A stretch of DNA of 64,000 nucleotides from Uloborus plumipes (Eukaryota > Arthropoda > Arachnida > Araneae > Uloboridae), in the NCBI GenBank assembly GCA_038373865.1, contig JAXGGA010000031.1:248001-312000 (forward strand). Direction: 5' to 3'. A program made the position numbers and the translations under genes. The notes below the pieces were generated by a model, which had not been told where the DNA came from, ran no database searches, and saw only the letters and a program-made list of their open reading frames with translations. Positions 1 to 12,942 of this stretch are shown one piece after another. The first letter of the stretch is position 1. Each line of letters starts with the position of its first letter.

Positions 1-220
1 TAATATTTTTGCAACAAATTCGGCAAGATACCTGTTCGATTGTATTCTAAGTGACCAATTGTAAGTACCGCCCAATCAACGCCAACAAATTTTTAAAAAT
101 ACTGTAAAATTGTATTTAAAGTTCCATTAAAGTGGAAAATACTGAACCTAATCCATTTATTAGTTGCCAATCTCTTCAAGCGATTACATTACCGATACTC
201 TAAAACACTAAAACACATAC

Positions 221-385
221 TGTCGGCCCCGCTCAAACGAATACTGTCGGTTCCAAGAAATATTATTTGATTAAGCGGAGAATTCGATTAAGCGGAATCT
301 TTAGCATTGCGTCTATGGCATGGGAAATATCTAGTTCCAGGATATTTTATTCGTTTATCCGTTAGACGATTAAGCAGGACCGACA
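221..385. mobile_element. Short MITE-like inverted repeat (TGTCGG ends)
   Basis: The left end TGTCGGCCCCGCTCAAACG and the right end, read in reverse complement (TTGTCGGTCCTGCTTAATCG), are imperfect inverted repeats. Internal copies of the related motifs ACTGTCGG and GATTAAGCGG lie at about 239-292. There is no coding potential. The pattern suits a decayed non-autonomous DNA element of the pogo/Tc1 sort, but I see no clean target duplication, so the family is uncertain. Confidence 0.4.
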
Positions 386-774
386 AATTCACGAAACTTG
401 TGAAAATAATTGATACAGTCAACAATTTACTAACAAAGGAATACAATTTATTCTAAAAAAATAATATTTTCACGCAGCAATGCACATTAAAAAACACATT
501 GCTTAAGGATAAATATTCTACTTACACAACTAAGACTACAAAACGTTTTAAATACAAATCATGGTAAAAGCCTGGATATTCCCCATGAAGCTGGAAAAAA
601 AACCTTCATGATTTGACTTGAGAAAAGCCTTGGACATTAAATACGGAAAGAAGAAATGATGCCCGCAATTTTAGCTTTCGACAGGGAGTTGAGATGATAC
701 ACTAAATACTGAGTTAGTTTGGTCAATGCCTTTTGATTTATGAGAAATATGTACCTTAAATTGGAATGAAAAAG

Positions 775-985
775 ACGCTACCGATCGAACTTTTTTGAAT
801 ATCGTTATAAATTATAGCCTATGTGTTATTCTGAAGTATATGCTACATTATGGTAAAAGTTTCATCAAAATCCATTCAGTAGTTTTTGCGTGAAAGAGGA
901 ACAAACATGCATCCATCCATACATCCATCCATACATCCATCCATCCATCCATACAAACTTTCGCATATATAATAGTAGTAAGATA
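775..985 (+). repeat. Probable LINE 3' tail ending in a CATC microsatellite
   Basis: The text runs ...GTTTCATCAAAATCC, CAGTAGTTTTTGCGTGA, then AACAAACATGCATCC and a (CATC)/(CATA) microsatellite at about 909-952, closing with AACTTTCGCATATATAATAGTAGTAAG. This arrangement, a conserved tail with a tetranucleotide run and a TAATANTAGTAAG terminus, is familiar from 3' ends of RTE-type non-LTR elements in arthropods. That assignment is from memory. No reverse transcriptase is present, so at best it is a 5'-truncated copy. Confidence 0.45.
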
Positions 986-1337
986 TTTATTCGGTACTAC
1001 AAAGCATTAATTTTTTCTTCAAGAACCATAAGATCATATTGAATGATAGATTGCTACGTAGACTTGCACATTTGTGACATTTTCAAGCATATGCTAGCTT
1101 TTTATTGCTGGAACTGAAACTTTCTGTTTTGATTGTGGTATATTTGAATATTAAGATCATAATATAAAGTAACACTTTTCTGGGGGGAAAAACTTGAAAA
1201 CTAATGATTTTTGAGCATTACGGCTGTGACGAACGTGAACGGTCACGCGCGCAGATAAAGTTTAGGGATGAAGTTTGATATATGCGTCAAATTGTCATAT
1301 CCGTTCCAATGGATCAAGGAAAATAAAAATCCATCTA

Positions 1338-1546
1338 CTAGTCACAAGAAAAAAAATTGTGTGCAACCAGTTTTTGCTGTAATTACTTGTAACTACTTAA
1401 AAGGCATTCTTAGACCTGTGATAGAAGCTTTGCTATGTATCTAATAGTCGCAAGAAAAAAATGTGTGCAACCAGTTTTTACTGTAATTACTTGTAACTAC
1501 TTAAAACACCTTCTTGGACCTGTGATAGAAGCTTTGCTATGTACGT
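1338..1546. repeat. Two-copy tandem duplication, period 104 bp
   Basis: Two adjacent copies share TGTGTGCAACCAGTTTTT, TAATTACTTGTAACTACTTA and CCTGTGATAGAAGCTTTGC. The GTGCAACCAG word recurs at 1361 and 1465. Divergence is a few percent, so the duplication is fairly recent. No coding potential is evident. Confidence 0.85.
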
Positions 1547-2364
1547 TGAAGGTAGTGGGTTTAATTTCCAATGGTGCTCTGGGTGTACCCCCCCCCCGCC
1601 CTTCTTTTTAAATCTGTCTTGTGTTGTCTTGCATGTAAAATAATAATAATAAATAAAAATAATCCAACATCTCGAAGCAATAGCACCTAATCTTTTCATG
1701 GTGCTCATCAGCTGTGGACAGGACACGTCAACAACTCTACCTAATTTACGGTTAGCTACTTTGCAAAATTTGCCATTTGGACAAAAAATGGCGGTGTCTG
1801 TCGACTTGTTCTTTTGACGCTGGAGCCTTTGCTGAATTCTAGGGGAAGAGTGAAATGGAACGAAAGTGGATCCCGACCACACGTGGGGGGATTAAGAATC
1901 GGATGAGTTCCGGGAGGGGGGAAGGTGAAGACATATTTGTCTTTCCTCTCAAAACAATGGGAGCTTCGTTCTTACAGGGGTTGTACATAAAAGATATACC
2001 AGGGAGAAATTTATTAAAACTTTCCCTTTCTTTTTTTGTGCACGGAAGGGTTCTGAAGAGGTAAGGAATTGAAATTCGAGTGAGAGTGGTAAATTGAATT
2101 TGAAATTGTTGAAGTTTATTTTGCCTTGTGTTTCAGTATTCATTGGAAGTTTCCGTAGGAAAACTGCATATGTAAATAAAGGAATTATTTTGAAAGGTGA
2201 AAGGAAAATATTAATTTTTTTTTAGTTGCGAAACAATCAGGTCGGCGTTTTATTTTCTAACGTGTTAATTTGATAAGGATGAAGTCAAAACATTTACACG
2301 AAATATAAACGGTAAATTTCCTGAAATCTTAATACAACTGAATTTATGTTATTTTTACTATCTT

Positions 2365-2395
<31 letters not shown>

Positions 2396-5300
2396 TTATT
2401 CTATTAAAATACACAAAAGCATAAAAATGTAGAGTTGCAAGGATGCGAAATGAGGTTAAATAAATGAAATGCGTGTGTGCCTTGTCTTTTAAGTCAAACA
2501 TGCTTTTACGTATTGTTATACCTTACGTAGACGGGATGCTTATTATTTATGTCACTCAAGAAACCTTTAAAAGTATTTCACTACAAAATGCCTTTTAGCA
2601 TTTCTATCTAGGGGATGTCTATAAATGGTGTCACTCTTTATGGGGTTGCTCGTAAAGTTATAAGTTCGTAACGAGGAGGATGGAAGGGGCAACGTGAAAA
2701 GTGAATCATGCATTTTTTTTTAACAATATGTTAATAAAACATTGAGAGACATACGTATGGTGAAGTTAAATACTATATGAAAAAAAAAGAGGCGGCTCAA
2801 AAATTTGGAAAATAACTGCTATCTCTAAGTAAACCCCTTAACAGGTATAATACTTTGCCCTGAAATATGAGTAATCGAGCGACTCAAATTTAGTAAACGT
2901 AATATTTCTATTACTAGTATAAGTTATTGTATTTACAACCATTGAGGGTTACGTGTAGCCTTATAATCTCTATTGAAACTGCCAATTTTGATTTGACACT
3001 CCAAAAGAGCTGTCTAGCAATCCAATATAAAGACTTTTCATTGTTGGTAAATTTAGAGCGCGGCTAGATCATACATAGATTAAATACTTATTATATGTTT
3101 ACTTATAATACTTATACATACATACTTATTATTATACGCACAAGCGTACACATCAGCTTTTATGAAATAATTTTTACAAATAATTCAACGTTATTTTGTG
3201 ATTTGTTTATCATCGTTTGTGCAATAGCTCTTATGCGTTTTTCTTTACTTTTTGTTATCACTTTACCCCGGGCCGCCACTCCTCACCTCCTCTTTAAAAA
3301 AAAGAAAAAGAACTGAAGCTATACATTTTACCTATAGTTAAAATATAAAGATGTGAAAACGCAGTTTACATAATCCATTTACTATTAATCTTTCGCTGTT
3401 ACTTTTTCTGCATTCTCTCTTATCAAGTTGACATCAATTCCTGCTTCAAAACCACGTTAATCATAGTTTCAAATTTTGAAACTAAATGCTTCTTTCCCTT
3501 TTCCCGTTACAAATTCTGGCAGCTCACTGTTTCCTTGCAGTGACTTTCGAAAGAAATTTAAAGCCTGAAGTGTTTTCACATAGCTCGTAGTTGCAAATCA
3601 CAAAAAAAATCTTTCAAATAGCACTGAAATTCACTCTAGCTTTCCTTTTGTTATATTCGAGAAAGTAAACACGCTCATTTACTCGAGTTTAATGAACCGA
3701 TTGATTTTTATTTTTTATCTCATTGACATTGGTTTAACCTTTTGCAAAGAAAACAAAAGATTACTGAGCTTCACAGCCTGTTAATATACTTTTAAATAAT
3801 AATTTACTTTTTAAACTTGAAAAAAAAAAAGTACGAGCCCTTGGATTACGATTAAAGAATTTTGAGATTCCCTAAATCTCCTATAATTGCATATGATGAT
3901 CTTTTGTGTCTGAGTCGTCAAAATAAAGTTGTCTCTGAAAACGGGAAAAGAATCTCCCAGGAAATCACATAGGAGCATAGGGTCCCACCTGCCAACAAGA
4001 GCCGCTAATGGGCGCATAAGAGAGACAAAGAGACAACTAAACAACTAAAATTATGTCGAACAAAACCCTTACAGATAACTTAATTAGTAATTTCTCACTT
4101 TAATGCGGCTAACGCAAGCCAAACGCTGAACCTACGGTAGATTCTTAAAGTTTTCACCAGCTGCAGCGAGACAAGCTTGGCATCAACGCTGCTTGGAATG
4201 GCGCACCTTCTCATTGATACCATATGTATTTCTAACACGTCCTGCTAATACTACGCTTCTTCCCAAAATGTTGTGCATTTCTTCCTCAAATACATGCCTG
4301 GCTTTGAAGTATGAAATTTTGAAATCAAACTGCTGTTCAACGATGAACTACTTTTAATTTGTATTGATAAATTTGTTGTTGATAGCCAGGGACATATATT
4401 TTACCGTTCGAAGTGAGAAATTTACGACTAAACTGGATCATAATGATAAACATCAATATTTGAATCTGGAGTTTTTTCATTCTGGTACGTTTTTACATTG
4501 CTGAAAGAACTTAAGTTTAAGAATTTTTAATGTCATTGGTACGAAAAGTTTTATGGAACTTAAACGTACAATTATAATTTTCTGATTATGTATCAAAATG
4601 CTCATATACTATTGTCTGAAAAATTTTTCTGTTTGTTTTGTGTCACAACAATAACAAAAAACTAATTTTGATTGGAAAAGTGCATTACTTCAGTATGCTT
4701 CGTTATAATTTTCTATTTACATTATCTTAACTGCCATTAGTAATAACAAACCACGCTAAATCTTTACTGATTTCTGATTAGAATTCTAATATCGATTAGA
4801 TTTTAGATGGCATAAACCAGCTACCGCATGCAAGCAGTTCGCTGATAGCGCGTTACTGTAGCTAAATTAAAATGGCCGAACGGCAGATATGCGTAAGTGT
4901 TCTGCTAAATATGCTTCATTAAGGAATATCTCGTGCAAGCTGTTTAATGATAATGACTACTCTTTAAAAATATAATATAATTAATATATTACTCAACCTA
5001 AAAAAATAATGGATGAATCTTTAATATCAACAAAATGTGAGAAGATGATTTTTTATCGTATTTTGGTCAAATATTTTTGTTATATTTTTTTCATTAAAAG
5101 GCTTTAAGTTATAACAATCAAGTTTGAACGTTTGATCTGCATCCAAATAGAAAATATGGCTCCTTGACTAATTTCCTACAGCATTTTTCTTCATGTATCT
5201 ATTTGTAAAAAAAAAAACTCAAATATTTGTTTACCGCTAACATCTGTAGGTATGTTTAAAATGCTGAAGGTCTGACAGATTTACGCTCTATATCAGTTTG

Positions 5301-7500
5301 ATTACGTATCGGCGTTTTTATAGGTTCATCTCTACCCAGAATCAATGAGCTTAAATATTATAAACTATGGGTTTTTTTCCTAGTTTTGATGCTTTAACCT
5401 ATTTCAATTAGAATTTTATGAATAAAAAAGTGATACTTGCTTTTTAATATAAAATTTAGCAATATCTACAAATAACCTGTCTTTTTTTTATCAGCAGAGG
5501 GCAATATTATTAGAATGACTTTTTGTAAGCTGTCTTTTAATTTAGGTGCAACTGCCATTTCGTTTAGTCTGACTTTTATTCCGCATAATTTAAATATGCC
5601 AAAGATAAATGGGCTGTAATAGGACTTTTCTCGTGGGAAAATTTCTTCAAGGAACTTTTTTATTTCATTCTCTTTCGAAGTTGTCTCTTAAGTAAACTAA
5701 GCTGCTTTTCAGCTGTTTAAATATGTACGAGTTCGTTCAATGTGTATTATGAGCTTTTGTACATTAAAATTTTAATGCTGATGCTAAAAGTTTTATTTCT
5801 CTTTCATTGAAGTGAAGTTTACTTTTGTGGTCCATTTTCTCTAAGTAGAATACTTTTAATGGTATGAAGGAATATTTTCTTAGCATGGCGACGAAAATAA
5901 TATTATTCTTATAAATTGAGGATTGTGAATTTCAAGAAAAAGGTACAAACCAGGAAGATTCTTCAAGAATGCAGCTCCACGTCTGTTTTGAAATCATTTG
6001 CTTATGTTATGATTTGGATGTATTAATAAACAGAACTTGAGGCTAAGTCAGACGTAACTATGATGGAGCAAGTGACAAAAACAAAAAAAAAATGTTTTAA
6101 TTTATTTATGGATTTGGTATCGAAGACTCTATAAGTTCTGCCATTATGCAGAAATTAAGCAACCGACCACAAAAAAAAATCCAGTCAGCTTAAAATTAAT
6201 GCAGCAACATAAATATATTCAATTCGCATATAGGTTGAGTTTGCAAAACTCTATGAAACCTTAAGTCATAATATAGATTTAGCAGAATCACACCAGTAGA
6301 AAACGGCTTGAAATGTTGTTTTAGTAATATTTATGTTTTGTGATTGTATGCTCGAATCAATTTCTTTTTTTTTTATCAGCTTCATCGCTCTTGAAACATC
6401 CAGTGAGTCTTCTTCTGGTTAAGCATTGAATTGCATGTTGATTTGTATTCTTATTCCTGCCTTATTGCTTTTTTTTTTGATATTTTTGATATCATGAAAA
6501 ATTAACTTAATTCTGAATAAAATATCCTTATTTCATTTATTAAAAAGATCAATATATATGTACTAGTAAGTATCACTATTATATGTAAGTATTTAATTGA
6601 AGATCTTGGAAGATGAATTGATTTTGCGACAAAACTGAAATTGCGAACAATTAAAGTTTTATTGTTGAAGTAGTTGCGGCTGTTTGTTTTCTGGTTTTGT
6701 CGTTAATTGAGTGTATAAAGTTGGTTGAATGGCATCTCCTTTTTAATGTACCAAATTTTATTTGCTTACCTGTATCTATTGCTTACACTGTTCAGAGTGT
6801 GTTTTTTTTTTTGTTGTTGTTTTTTTTTAATGTAACATAGCCCCTCCATCCTCCAAACGCTTCAATTGTAAAATCATGTACTAAGAAAAATAGTTACATT
6901 CGATGTTTAAGTATAAGTTCAAGCAAATATAATAAACAAAGAAGACTAATCCTTAAGAAACAGCTTTAGAGCTAGTTCTTTTGTGCAATTGTCAAAATTT
7001 AATTTGAGCGCTGAGTGAGAAATTTTTTCCCGCACTTAAAGTAAAACGAAGAAACAACGTGTAAAAAAGCATATCTCTTTATACACTATCAGTGGTGATT
7101 CTGCTTATATGTAAACTTGACCTTATTAAATAGAATATTGAAAAAAGCACGTGCTTTTCGTCTGCCACATACGATTTTTCTCCATACTCAACATCCTAAA
7201 ATATTTTTAAAACTATGTTGAGAACTTTATAATGAGGAAATAAAATTGTATTTAATTTTTGGAGGGGGGGGGGGAGAGAAAAGAAGTTGACCATATTGAA
7301 AACTTCAGTTTGATTTCAAAACAACTTTGGTAATTGTATGAAACTCTAGCATGCAAAAGCTTTATTTATAGTTTAAAAAAAATAACTCTAGATGAAGATT
7401 TTTTTTTTTTTTAAATCTCCTCGCAAACAAATATTCAGCTTTAAAGAATGCAATTTTGTTTTTGTAAAGCAATGCCTTTTTTTTTGAAGGATAAAAAGCA
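1547..7500. other. Gene-poor AT-rich stretch, nothing recognised
   Basis: All open frames are short and lack family motifs. Simple repeats occur: (TTTA)n at 2364-2397, poly-A and poly-T runs at many sites and poly-G at 7263-7274. I see no transposon ends, RNA gene or exon that I can support. The open frames near 1490-2140 are in low-complexity sequence and look accidental. Confidence 0.6.
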
Positions 7501-7599
7501 AAACCTTTTCAACAAAAAACCGGTTGATACACTCCAAAAACTAATTCAATGTTAGCTGTGTAGGAAGCGAATCGCTTCAAAAGAATACAAAACTGCAAC

Positions 7600-8160
7600 A
7601 GTGTAGTAATTGTATTAACATCTATGACAATAGGTCCGAGAGCAGACACCGTCGGTGAATCAGGTAGCAGGGGAAAAATGCGTGGTAAAAAAAAAAATAA
7701 ATTTCCTCCGATTTTTCCCTTTTTTTCTCTCTGCCTTTTCCCTGTTTTGTTATTAGTACCGAAGGCCAATGAATGGGAATTTCGATGTTTTGGGAAACAC
7801 GGGCCAACCTTATTAATCAATGCTGGTTCACACCTCTTTGCTAGACCTTTCCCTAATTAAGCTAGGCTCTTCTTTCCCTTTTTTTTTTTTTTTTTTTTCA
7901 ATTTCCTCCACACGTTGAGTGAGAAATTCCTTTTTTCATCTTTTCCGTCCCTTTTTAATTTTTTTTTTTTTTCGTCTTCCATCGTTCGTTTTTCGTTGAA
8001 TCGATCGTGTCGTTTAATAGGATGGAAAATGTGGAACTGGTGTTTTCTGTGTGTGTGGGCTTTATTCTTTTTTATTACACGCTATTTCCCTTTGTGAGAG
8101 ACCGACAAAATATCCGATATGCACAGCCTCTGGGTTACGCCCTGGCTGCGATTTGTAAAA
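7600..8160. other. GC-richer island with T-tracts, possible conserved non-coding block
   Basis: Blocks such as 7622-7690, 7755-7860, 7985-8035 and 8098-8150 have a more balanced base composition and more CpG (for example GAATCGATCGTGTCG) than the surrounding DNA. They are separated by T-tracts. Several overlapping short frames exist in both directions, none with recognisable protein features. A conserved regulatory island is an inference; an old unrecognised repeat would look the same. Confidence 0.25.
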
Positions 8161-9144
8161 AAAAAGGGAGGGGGGAATAGCTTTCTGTGATAACGAAGTG
8201 GTTCAAGTCTTTACAAAAAGTTACTATTGTCTGCTATTCGTTAACATGTAACATGGTTTGCGTAGCGGAAAGCATTATTTTTTTATTTGTATTGGAGATG
8301 CTGAATTTTAATGATAGCAGCATGATTAAAATGACGTTGAAATATTTTTTATTTTTGTCAATAGGCGCTAAATAATAGTTCATTGAACTGAACAGTTTTA
8401 TTTCACAAACCAATCAAATGACAAAATTTCTCATTTTAAGAAAACATTTATATTATCACATTAAACTATACAATTGCATTTACAATACTTTTTACTGGAA
8501 TAAAAAGATCTAAATATGAATACATTTCGGTTAAAAAATATCCTAATAACTATCTAACATTATTTAAATACGAGTAAAAATGCTTTTTTGAAATTCCAAA
8601 GCTTATCGCTTGACTGGTCTTTGAAATAAACAATTCGTATCAATCCATATCATTAAATTTCACTTGATATTTTGTGTTTTACTGGTAAGATACTAATACT
8701 AAAGAAGACATTTTTGCAATATGTTTATTGTGACGCATAACATAATTAATGATAGAAGGTTAATTTTAAATCAGTTCTAAATATCATTCAGAGGGCAACT
8801 TTGAACCACAATTTCTCTACTTTTCCCTGTCCAACTCATATTGTAATCGTCTCTTTACTTATCTATTGGCCTGAAACTGATGAATCACTTCTAAATAGAA
8901 TAGTTATAAAAAGTAAAGAAAAAATATTTTTTAAAACATCTTAAAATGTCTTCCTGCAACTTTGAGTATCTTTAAATCATGTAACGAACATTGCTTAAAA
9001 TAAATTTTAATAAAAGTAGTGCTACTTCTAAACTAGATAACTAAAAAATCTTGTTGTGCAAAGTTACCTATTTTTATTCCAGAGTATCACAAGATTTCTA
9101 TCTGTTCTTTCTGTTCTTTGTTCCATTACATGGAATATTTCAAT

Positions 9145-9305
9145 TTAGTCGTCAGTAAGTTTCCGCTATGACTAAGGCAGAACTACACGCAATATACCGA
9201 CAGCCCAGTTGCAACATCCTGAGACAGCAGTTTCGTCCTTGTCGTCAGTTTGAAATGGTCAGTAACCGGGCTGCGGAGGCATACAGCCTCTCATTGACTT
9301 TCCCT
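9145..9305. repeat. GC-balanced segment, possible dispersed repeat
   Basis: This 160-bp stretch (around CAACATCCTGAGACAGCAG and AACCGGGCTGCGGAGGC) is sharply richer in GC than its neighbours and ends in a small stem (GGAGGCATACAGCCTC). It has no long frame. I suspect an old SINE-like or MITE-like copy, but I found no second copy in the window. Confidence 0.25.
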
Positions 9306-10046
9306 TAAAATGCAGCGACAATTAAAGGACATATGCCCTTATGTTTGTCATTGAGAATTTCCGAATGATGAGTCCTTAACAAAGACGAAAATGTAGTCTT
9401 TAACTGCCATAACCAGGATGTAGGCATGTTGCATGTAGTATAAATGTATGGCAACTGATTTCAGTAACCTCAAATTTGCATTTAAGATTACCTTTCAAAC
9501 AGTCACTTCAAAATGAATGAATTATACAATTAACAGTGCCATTTTTTTAAATAAAAAGTTAAAAAGCTGAAAAACTAAACGTGACAGCAAAAATATGCAT
9601 TCAACTTTTTAGATTTTTTTTTTTTTTTGGAGTCAAATATACGAAAAATGTGAAAGGCCACATGCTTCAAACTCAACCCTAAATGGCTGTAATGGAGTTA
9701 CTTTGAATTCATCAAAATTTGCAAAGTAACAACAGATTTGATTTCGTATTTTTTAAAAAAATATCAAGCACTAATGACTGTAGTAGTTTTCTACACTTCA
9801 AAGCCAGACTAATGTAAGTCACAGTATCACTACCTTTTAAGGGAGGGGTAAAGACGGTTGTCTGTTGCATACAAAGATTGCGGTTCGTGTAAACACAGAT
9901 AAATAATTATAAAATATTTTTTATAATATTCCGTAGCTATGGTTTAGTGCGGAAAAATATGCTACATACATACACGCTTCTTTGGATTCTTGGAATTTTT
10001 TTCCAATAAATAAGTGTTTCATCCATTGAAAATCATTGTTCTTCCG

Positions 10047-10432
10047 TATCGCTGCTTGAAGTGAACAGTGGCATATTTTCAAAACAGTACTTTTCGCTAG
10101 AGCGTTTCAAAGTTTTTTCAGTAAAACAGTATTTTGAAGTAAAATGATATTAAGGGTACTTATGTCGAATCAACTTACAAAGACTTAGATGTTCCTCCTC
10201 CAAGCAATTTCTTCAGAACTGACGCAATGGCGGCTGTGTCGTTGTTTACTAGTAGAAGCGTGCCAAAATAATAACTATGCACAACGACACTAACGATTGC
10301 TGCGTCATATCTTGAAACTAGAGATATGCCAATATTGTCACAAGAAAGAGTAAAAAAAATGAATTTTTTTTGATGTAATTAAAAAAAGTCGATTTTTGCA
10401 GATATGCCACTGTTCATTTCAAGCAGCGATAT
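10047..10432. mobile_element. MITE copy A, ATATCGCTGCTTGAA ends
   Basis: The element has terminal inverted repeats of about 35-40 bp: left TATCGCTGCTTGAAGTGAAC followed by AGTGGCATATTTTCAAAA, right (reverse complement) CATATCGCTGCTTGAAATG. It has no coding capacity and is about 386 bp long. A second copy lies 0.4 kb downstream at 10817. No clear target-site duplication is visible. Confidence 0.8.
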
Positions 10433-10554
10433 GTCCTCGCTGCTTTCAAATTTGAATGGTGATGCATGTTAAATATTTTTTTAGCGAGCATGTCAAACTG
10501 TAAAGCATTACGTAACCAACCCTAAGCCAGGGCTAAGGTAGAAACATGTTGTCC

Positions 10555-10762
10555 GGTACCAAGTGCGGTCGCTCGCTGGTGTTGTAATTTCACATTAGCT
10601 ACCATTTTTCTTTTTTTTTTGTTTGGATCTCTTTGCTCTATTAGAGGATTTCTGCCTCCAGCTCGTTAAATTCCTATTCCATGCTAACTAGTGCAAAAAA
10701 AAGCACGAAACTGCAGCCCATGCATGGAATAAACGAGTTGATGGTGCACTGCATGTCAAACT
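10555..10762 (+). repeat. Dispersed repeat, copy 1 of 2 (GGTACCAAGTGCGG)
   Basis: This segment matches 12943-13137 along its length. Shared words include GTACCAAGTGCGGTC, AGAGGATTT, TGCCTCCA, ATTCCATGCT, GAACGAAACTGCAG-like and CGAGTTG. Each copy contains an imperfect internal inverted repeat (CTCGTTA...ATTCCATGC versus GCATGGAATAAACGAG). It may be the non-autonomous core of an unclassified element. It sits between the two MITE copies. Confidence 0.7.
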
Positions 10763-10816
10763 ATTTTTTTAAGTTAAACTATAATATTAATTTGTCAATG
10801 TGACGCGGGTGTGTCA

Positions 10817-11200
10817 CATATCGCTGCTTGAAATGAACAGTGGCATATTTGCAAAACACTACTTTTCAGTAGAGCGTTTAAAAGTTTTTGCACAATCGAA
10901 TAAATTATTCCTGAACATAGTATTAGCCACAGCGAAATATTTTGGTGGTAAAATAATTGTTTTTTACTGAACTACTTATACTGGCAAAGAAAAAATGTCT
11001 AAAATACTACTATTTAAGAGAGCACTATGCACAACAACAAAGTAACTATCCACAACGACACTAGCTATTGCTGCGTGATATTTTGAAACCAGAGATATGC
11101 CGATATTACTACAAGAAAGAGTAAAAAAAATGAATTTTTTGATGTAATAAAAAAATCGATTTTTGCAGATATGCCACTGTTCATTTCAAGCAACGATATG
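10817..11200. mobile_element. MITE copy B, ATATCGCTGCTTGAA ends
   Basis: Same family and orientation as the 10047 copy. The left end CATATCGCTGCTTGAAATG and the right end (reverse complement CATATCGTTGCTTGAAATG) are near-perfect inverted repeats. The interiors also match (GAGCGTTT, AGAGATATGCC, ACAAGAAAGAGTAAAAAAAA, GATTTTTGCAGATATGCC). It is about 384 bp and non-coding. Confidence 0.8.
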
Positions 11201-11559
11201 TTAATTAGGATTATTTATTACAGAAACAGTAACAAAACAGCACATTTAGATTTACAGTTTTAAAACTTTGAATTAAACACATACTTCTTTTCCATTGTAT
11301 ATTTTATCAAAAAGCATATATACAATCCACACACACATAAAACCATCTTTTCTAATGCACCATTTTCTTAAGAAAATAGATCTCTCGAAGCAGAAACCAT
11401 CTAGGAACAAAAGCTACGATTCGAATCAGACTTCGAAAATGTTTCATCGAAGAGATCGGAATTCCAAAGCGATCAAGTGACTGTTGTGAGAGAATTTCCG
11501 TGTTATATCATGCCCATCTGAGCCTTAAATGAAAAAAAAAGTACTGTTCTAAACGCCCT

Positions 11560-11770
11560 TTTCTCTGCTATATTCATTCCAAAGGCGGAAACATTTTCTT
11601 CATTGTCTGTTCGCCGCCGTTCAAGGATTGTTTGATTTGTGATTTTCCCCCTGCGGGGAGAAAAAATGAAAACCTTTTGTTATCAGAATGTTCGAATAAA
11701 GAAATGGGGAAGTTTGGAATGGGAAATCCCACAGGTGAATATCGAATGAATATGAGAGAATGTCTTAGGG
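11560..11770. other. GC-balanced block, no gene seen
   Basis: The stretch around GTTCGCCGCCGTTCAAGG and CCCCCTGCGGGGAGAAAA stands out from the AT-rich background. It contains the short palindrome CCCCCTGCGGGG. No ORF or repeat family is recognised. It is possible regulatory DNA. Confidence 0.2.
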
Positions 11771-12453
11771 TTTATTTTGAGCTATGTAAAGAGTTATAAA
11801 TATTTTACACACACTCAATGAAAAGTTCATGAGTGATTAATCAATAAATGTACTTTTTAATAGTTTAAATTAACTTTCTTGTTCCTAGAAATCGCACATA
11901 TAAGACCCTAACTCTTTTCCTTACCCGAAAACAAGTTTTTAAAACAGAGAGAGAGAGAGGGGGGCGGGGTCTTTTAATTACGAGGCTTGAGCATACTTAT
12001 ATCACTTCTATTTTGGTTTATCTTGCTGGACTTTTCATGATATTTCAAAAGTGAAAAAGCAATCGTTTAAATTTCGCTAGTGTGTTGTCTTCAAAAGTAC
12101 CTAAGAATGAGGTTTTTTCGTTCTGATAGACAACAAAACTCAATAAGTAATAAAGCAACTTCTCCTTACATCGCACCACATTATATAGATCACTCCGATA
12201 TAGCGTGTCTTTTTTTGCCCTGTAGTTAAAAATTGAAAGTATATTAAATCTCATAAATGGTCATTCCATGGAAATGTCAATCTTAGCAGAAAAAAAAAAT
12301 ACCGAAGTGAAAAAACTATCAAAAAATAAATAAATAAATAAAAATCATACAACATAAGAAGTTAAAAAATTTGTAAAAGTATTGTAATTATCACTGAGAT
12401 CAACCATAAGAAATAGTTTGTAATGTGTCTTCTGCTTATTATTCGATGGTCAC

Positions 12454-12848
12454 GTTACGTTAGTCATACGCCATCTTGAGTAAAAGTGACACATAAGACT
12501 AAAAAAATATCAAGATTTAATAAATGTGTTTTATGTTTTAAAAAGCCAACTTTACACATTTTTCAAATATATCATTCAATTTTTAACACATGCTCAACTT
12601 TGAGAAATTTTTGCCTCACAACATGAGCATTCATTTTTAGGGTTGCAAAAATGTTACGTTAGTCACACTGTTATTTTGGTTGAAAAAATATCTACTGTCA
12701 GTAATTTTGTTGTAAATTCTTAGCAAAAATGATACGTAGATACCATGTACATTGTAAATGAACCAGCATAACTAAAAAATATTTTTTAGTCTTTAAGTTA
12801 CAAGTAAAAACAGTTACAAAATTAGACCTCAATGTTACGTTAGTCACT
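12454..12848 (+). repeat. Three spaced GTTACGTTAGTCA motifs
   Basis: GTTACGTTAGTCA occurs at 12454, 12653 and 12834 (spacings of 199 and 181 bp) in otherwise unrelated AT-rich DNA. The left flank at 12259 carries GGTCATTCCATGG, resembling the tip of the large palindrome at 51970. These may be subterminal repeats of a decayed transposon, but I cannot define its ends. Confidence 0.45.
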
Positions 12849-12863
12849 ATGGAAGCTCTCACC

Positions 12864-12906
12864 TAAAGCAGTGAGTAACCTTATAAAGGGGTTACTCACT
12901 GCTTTA
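12864..12906. repeat. Perfect 17-bp stem hairpin
   Basis: TAAAGCAGTGAGTAACC (12864-12880) and its exact reverse complement (12890-12906) flank a 9-nt loop, TTATAAAGG. It sits between the last GTTACGTTAGTCA motif and the dispersed repeat at 12943. It may be an element terminus or a MITE core. No U-tract suggests a terminator role. Confidence 0.8.
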
Positions 12907-12942
12907 TACCCGAGCTCTGCCTTAAAACTTATGAGTTGTAAC

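Noticed and set aside
1487..1882. 131-codon minus-strand open frame
   Set aside because: It crosses an AT microsatellite and a C-run (poly-Gly stretch), has no domain, and partly overlaps the 104-bp tandem duplication.
7860..7975. Long T-tracts as terminators
   Set aside because: T-tracts of this kind occur throughout this AT-rich DNA, with no adjacent Pol III gene.
12045..12254. Minus-strand frame as a short gene
   Set aside because: Low information, AT-rich, no motif; similar chance frames occur throughout the window.
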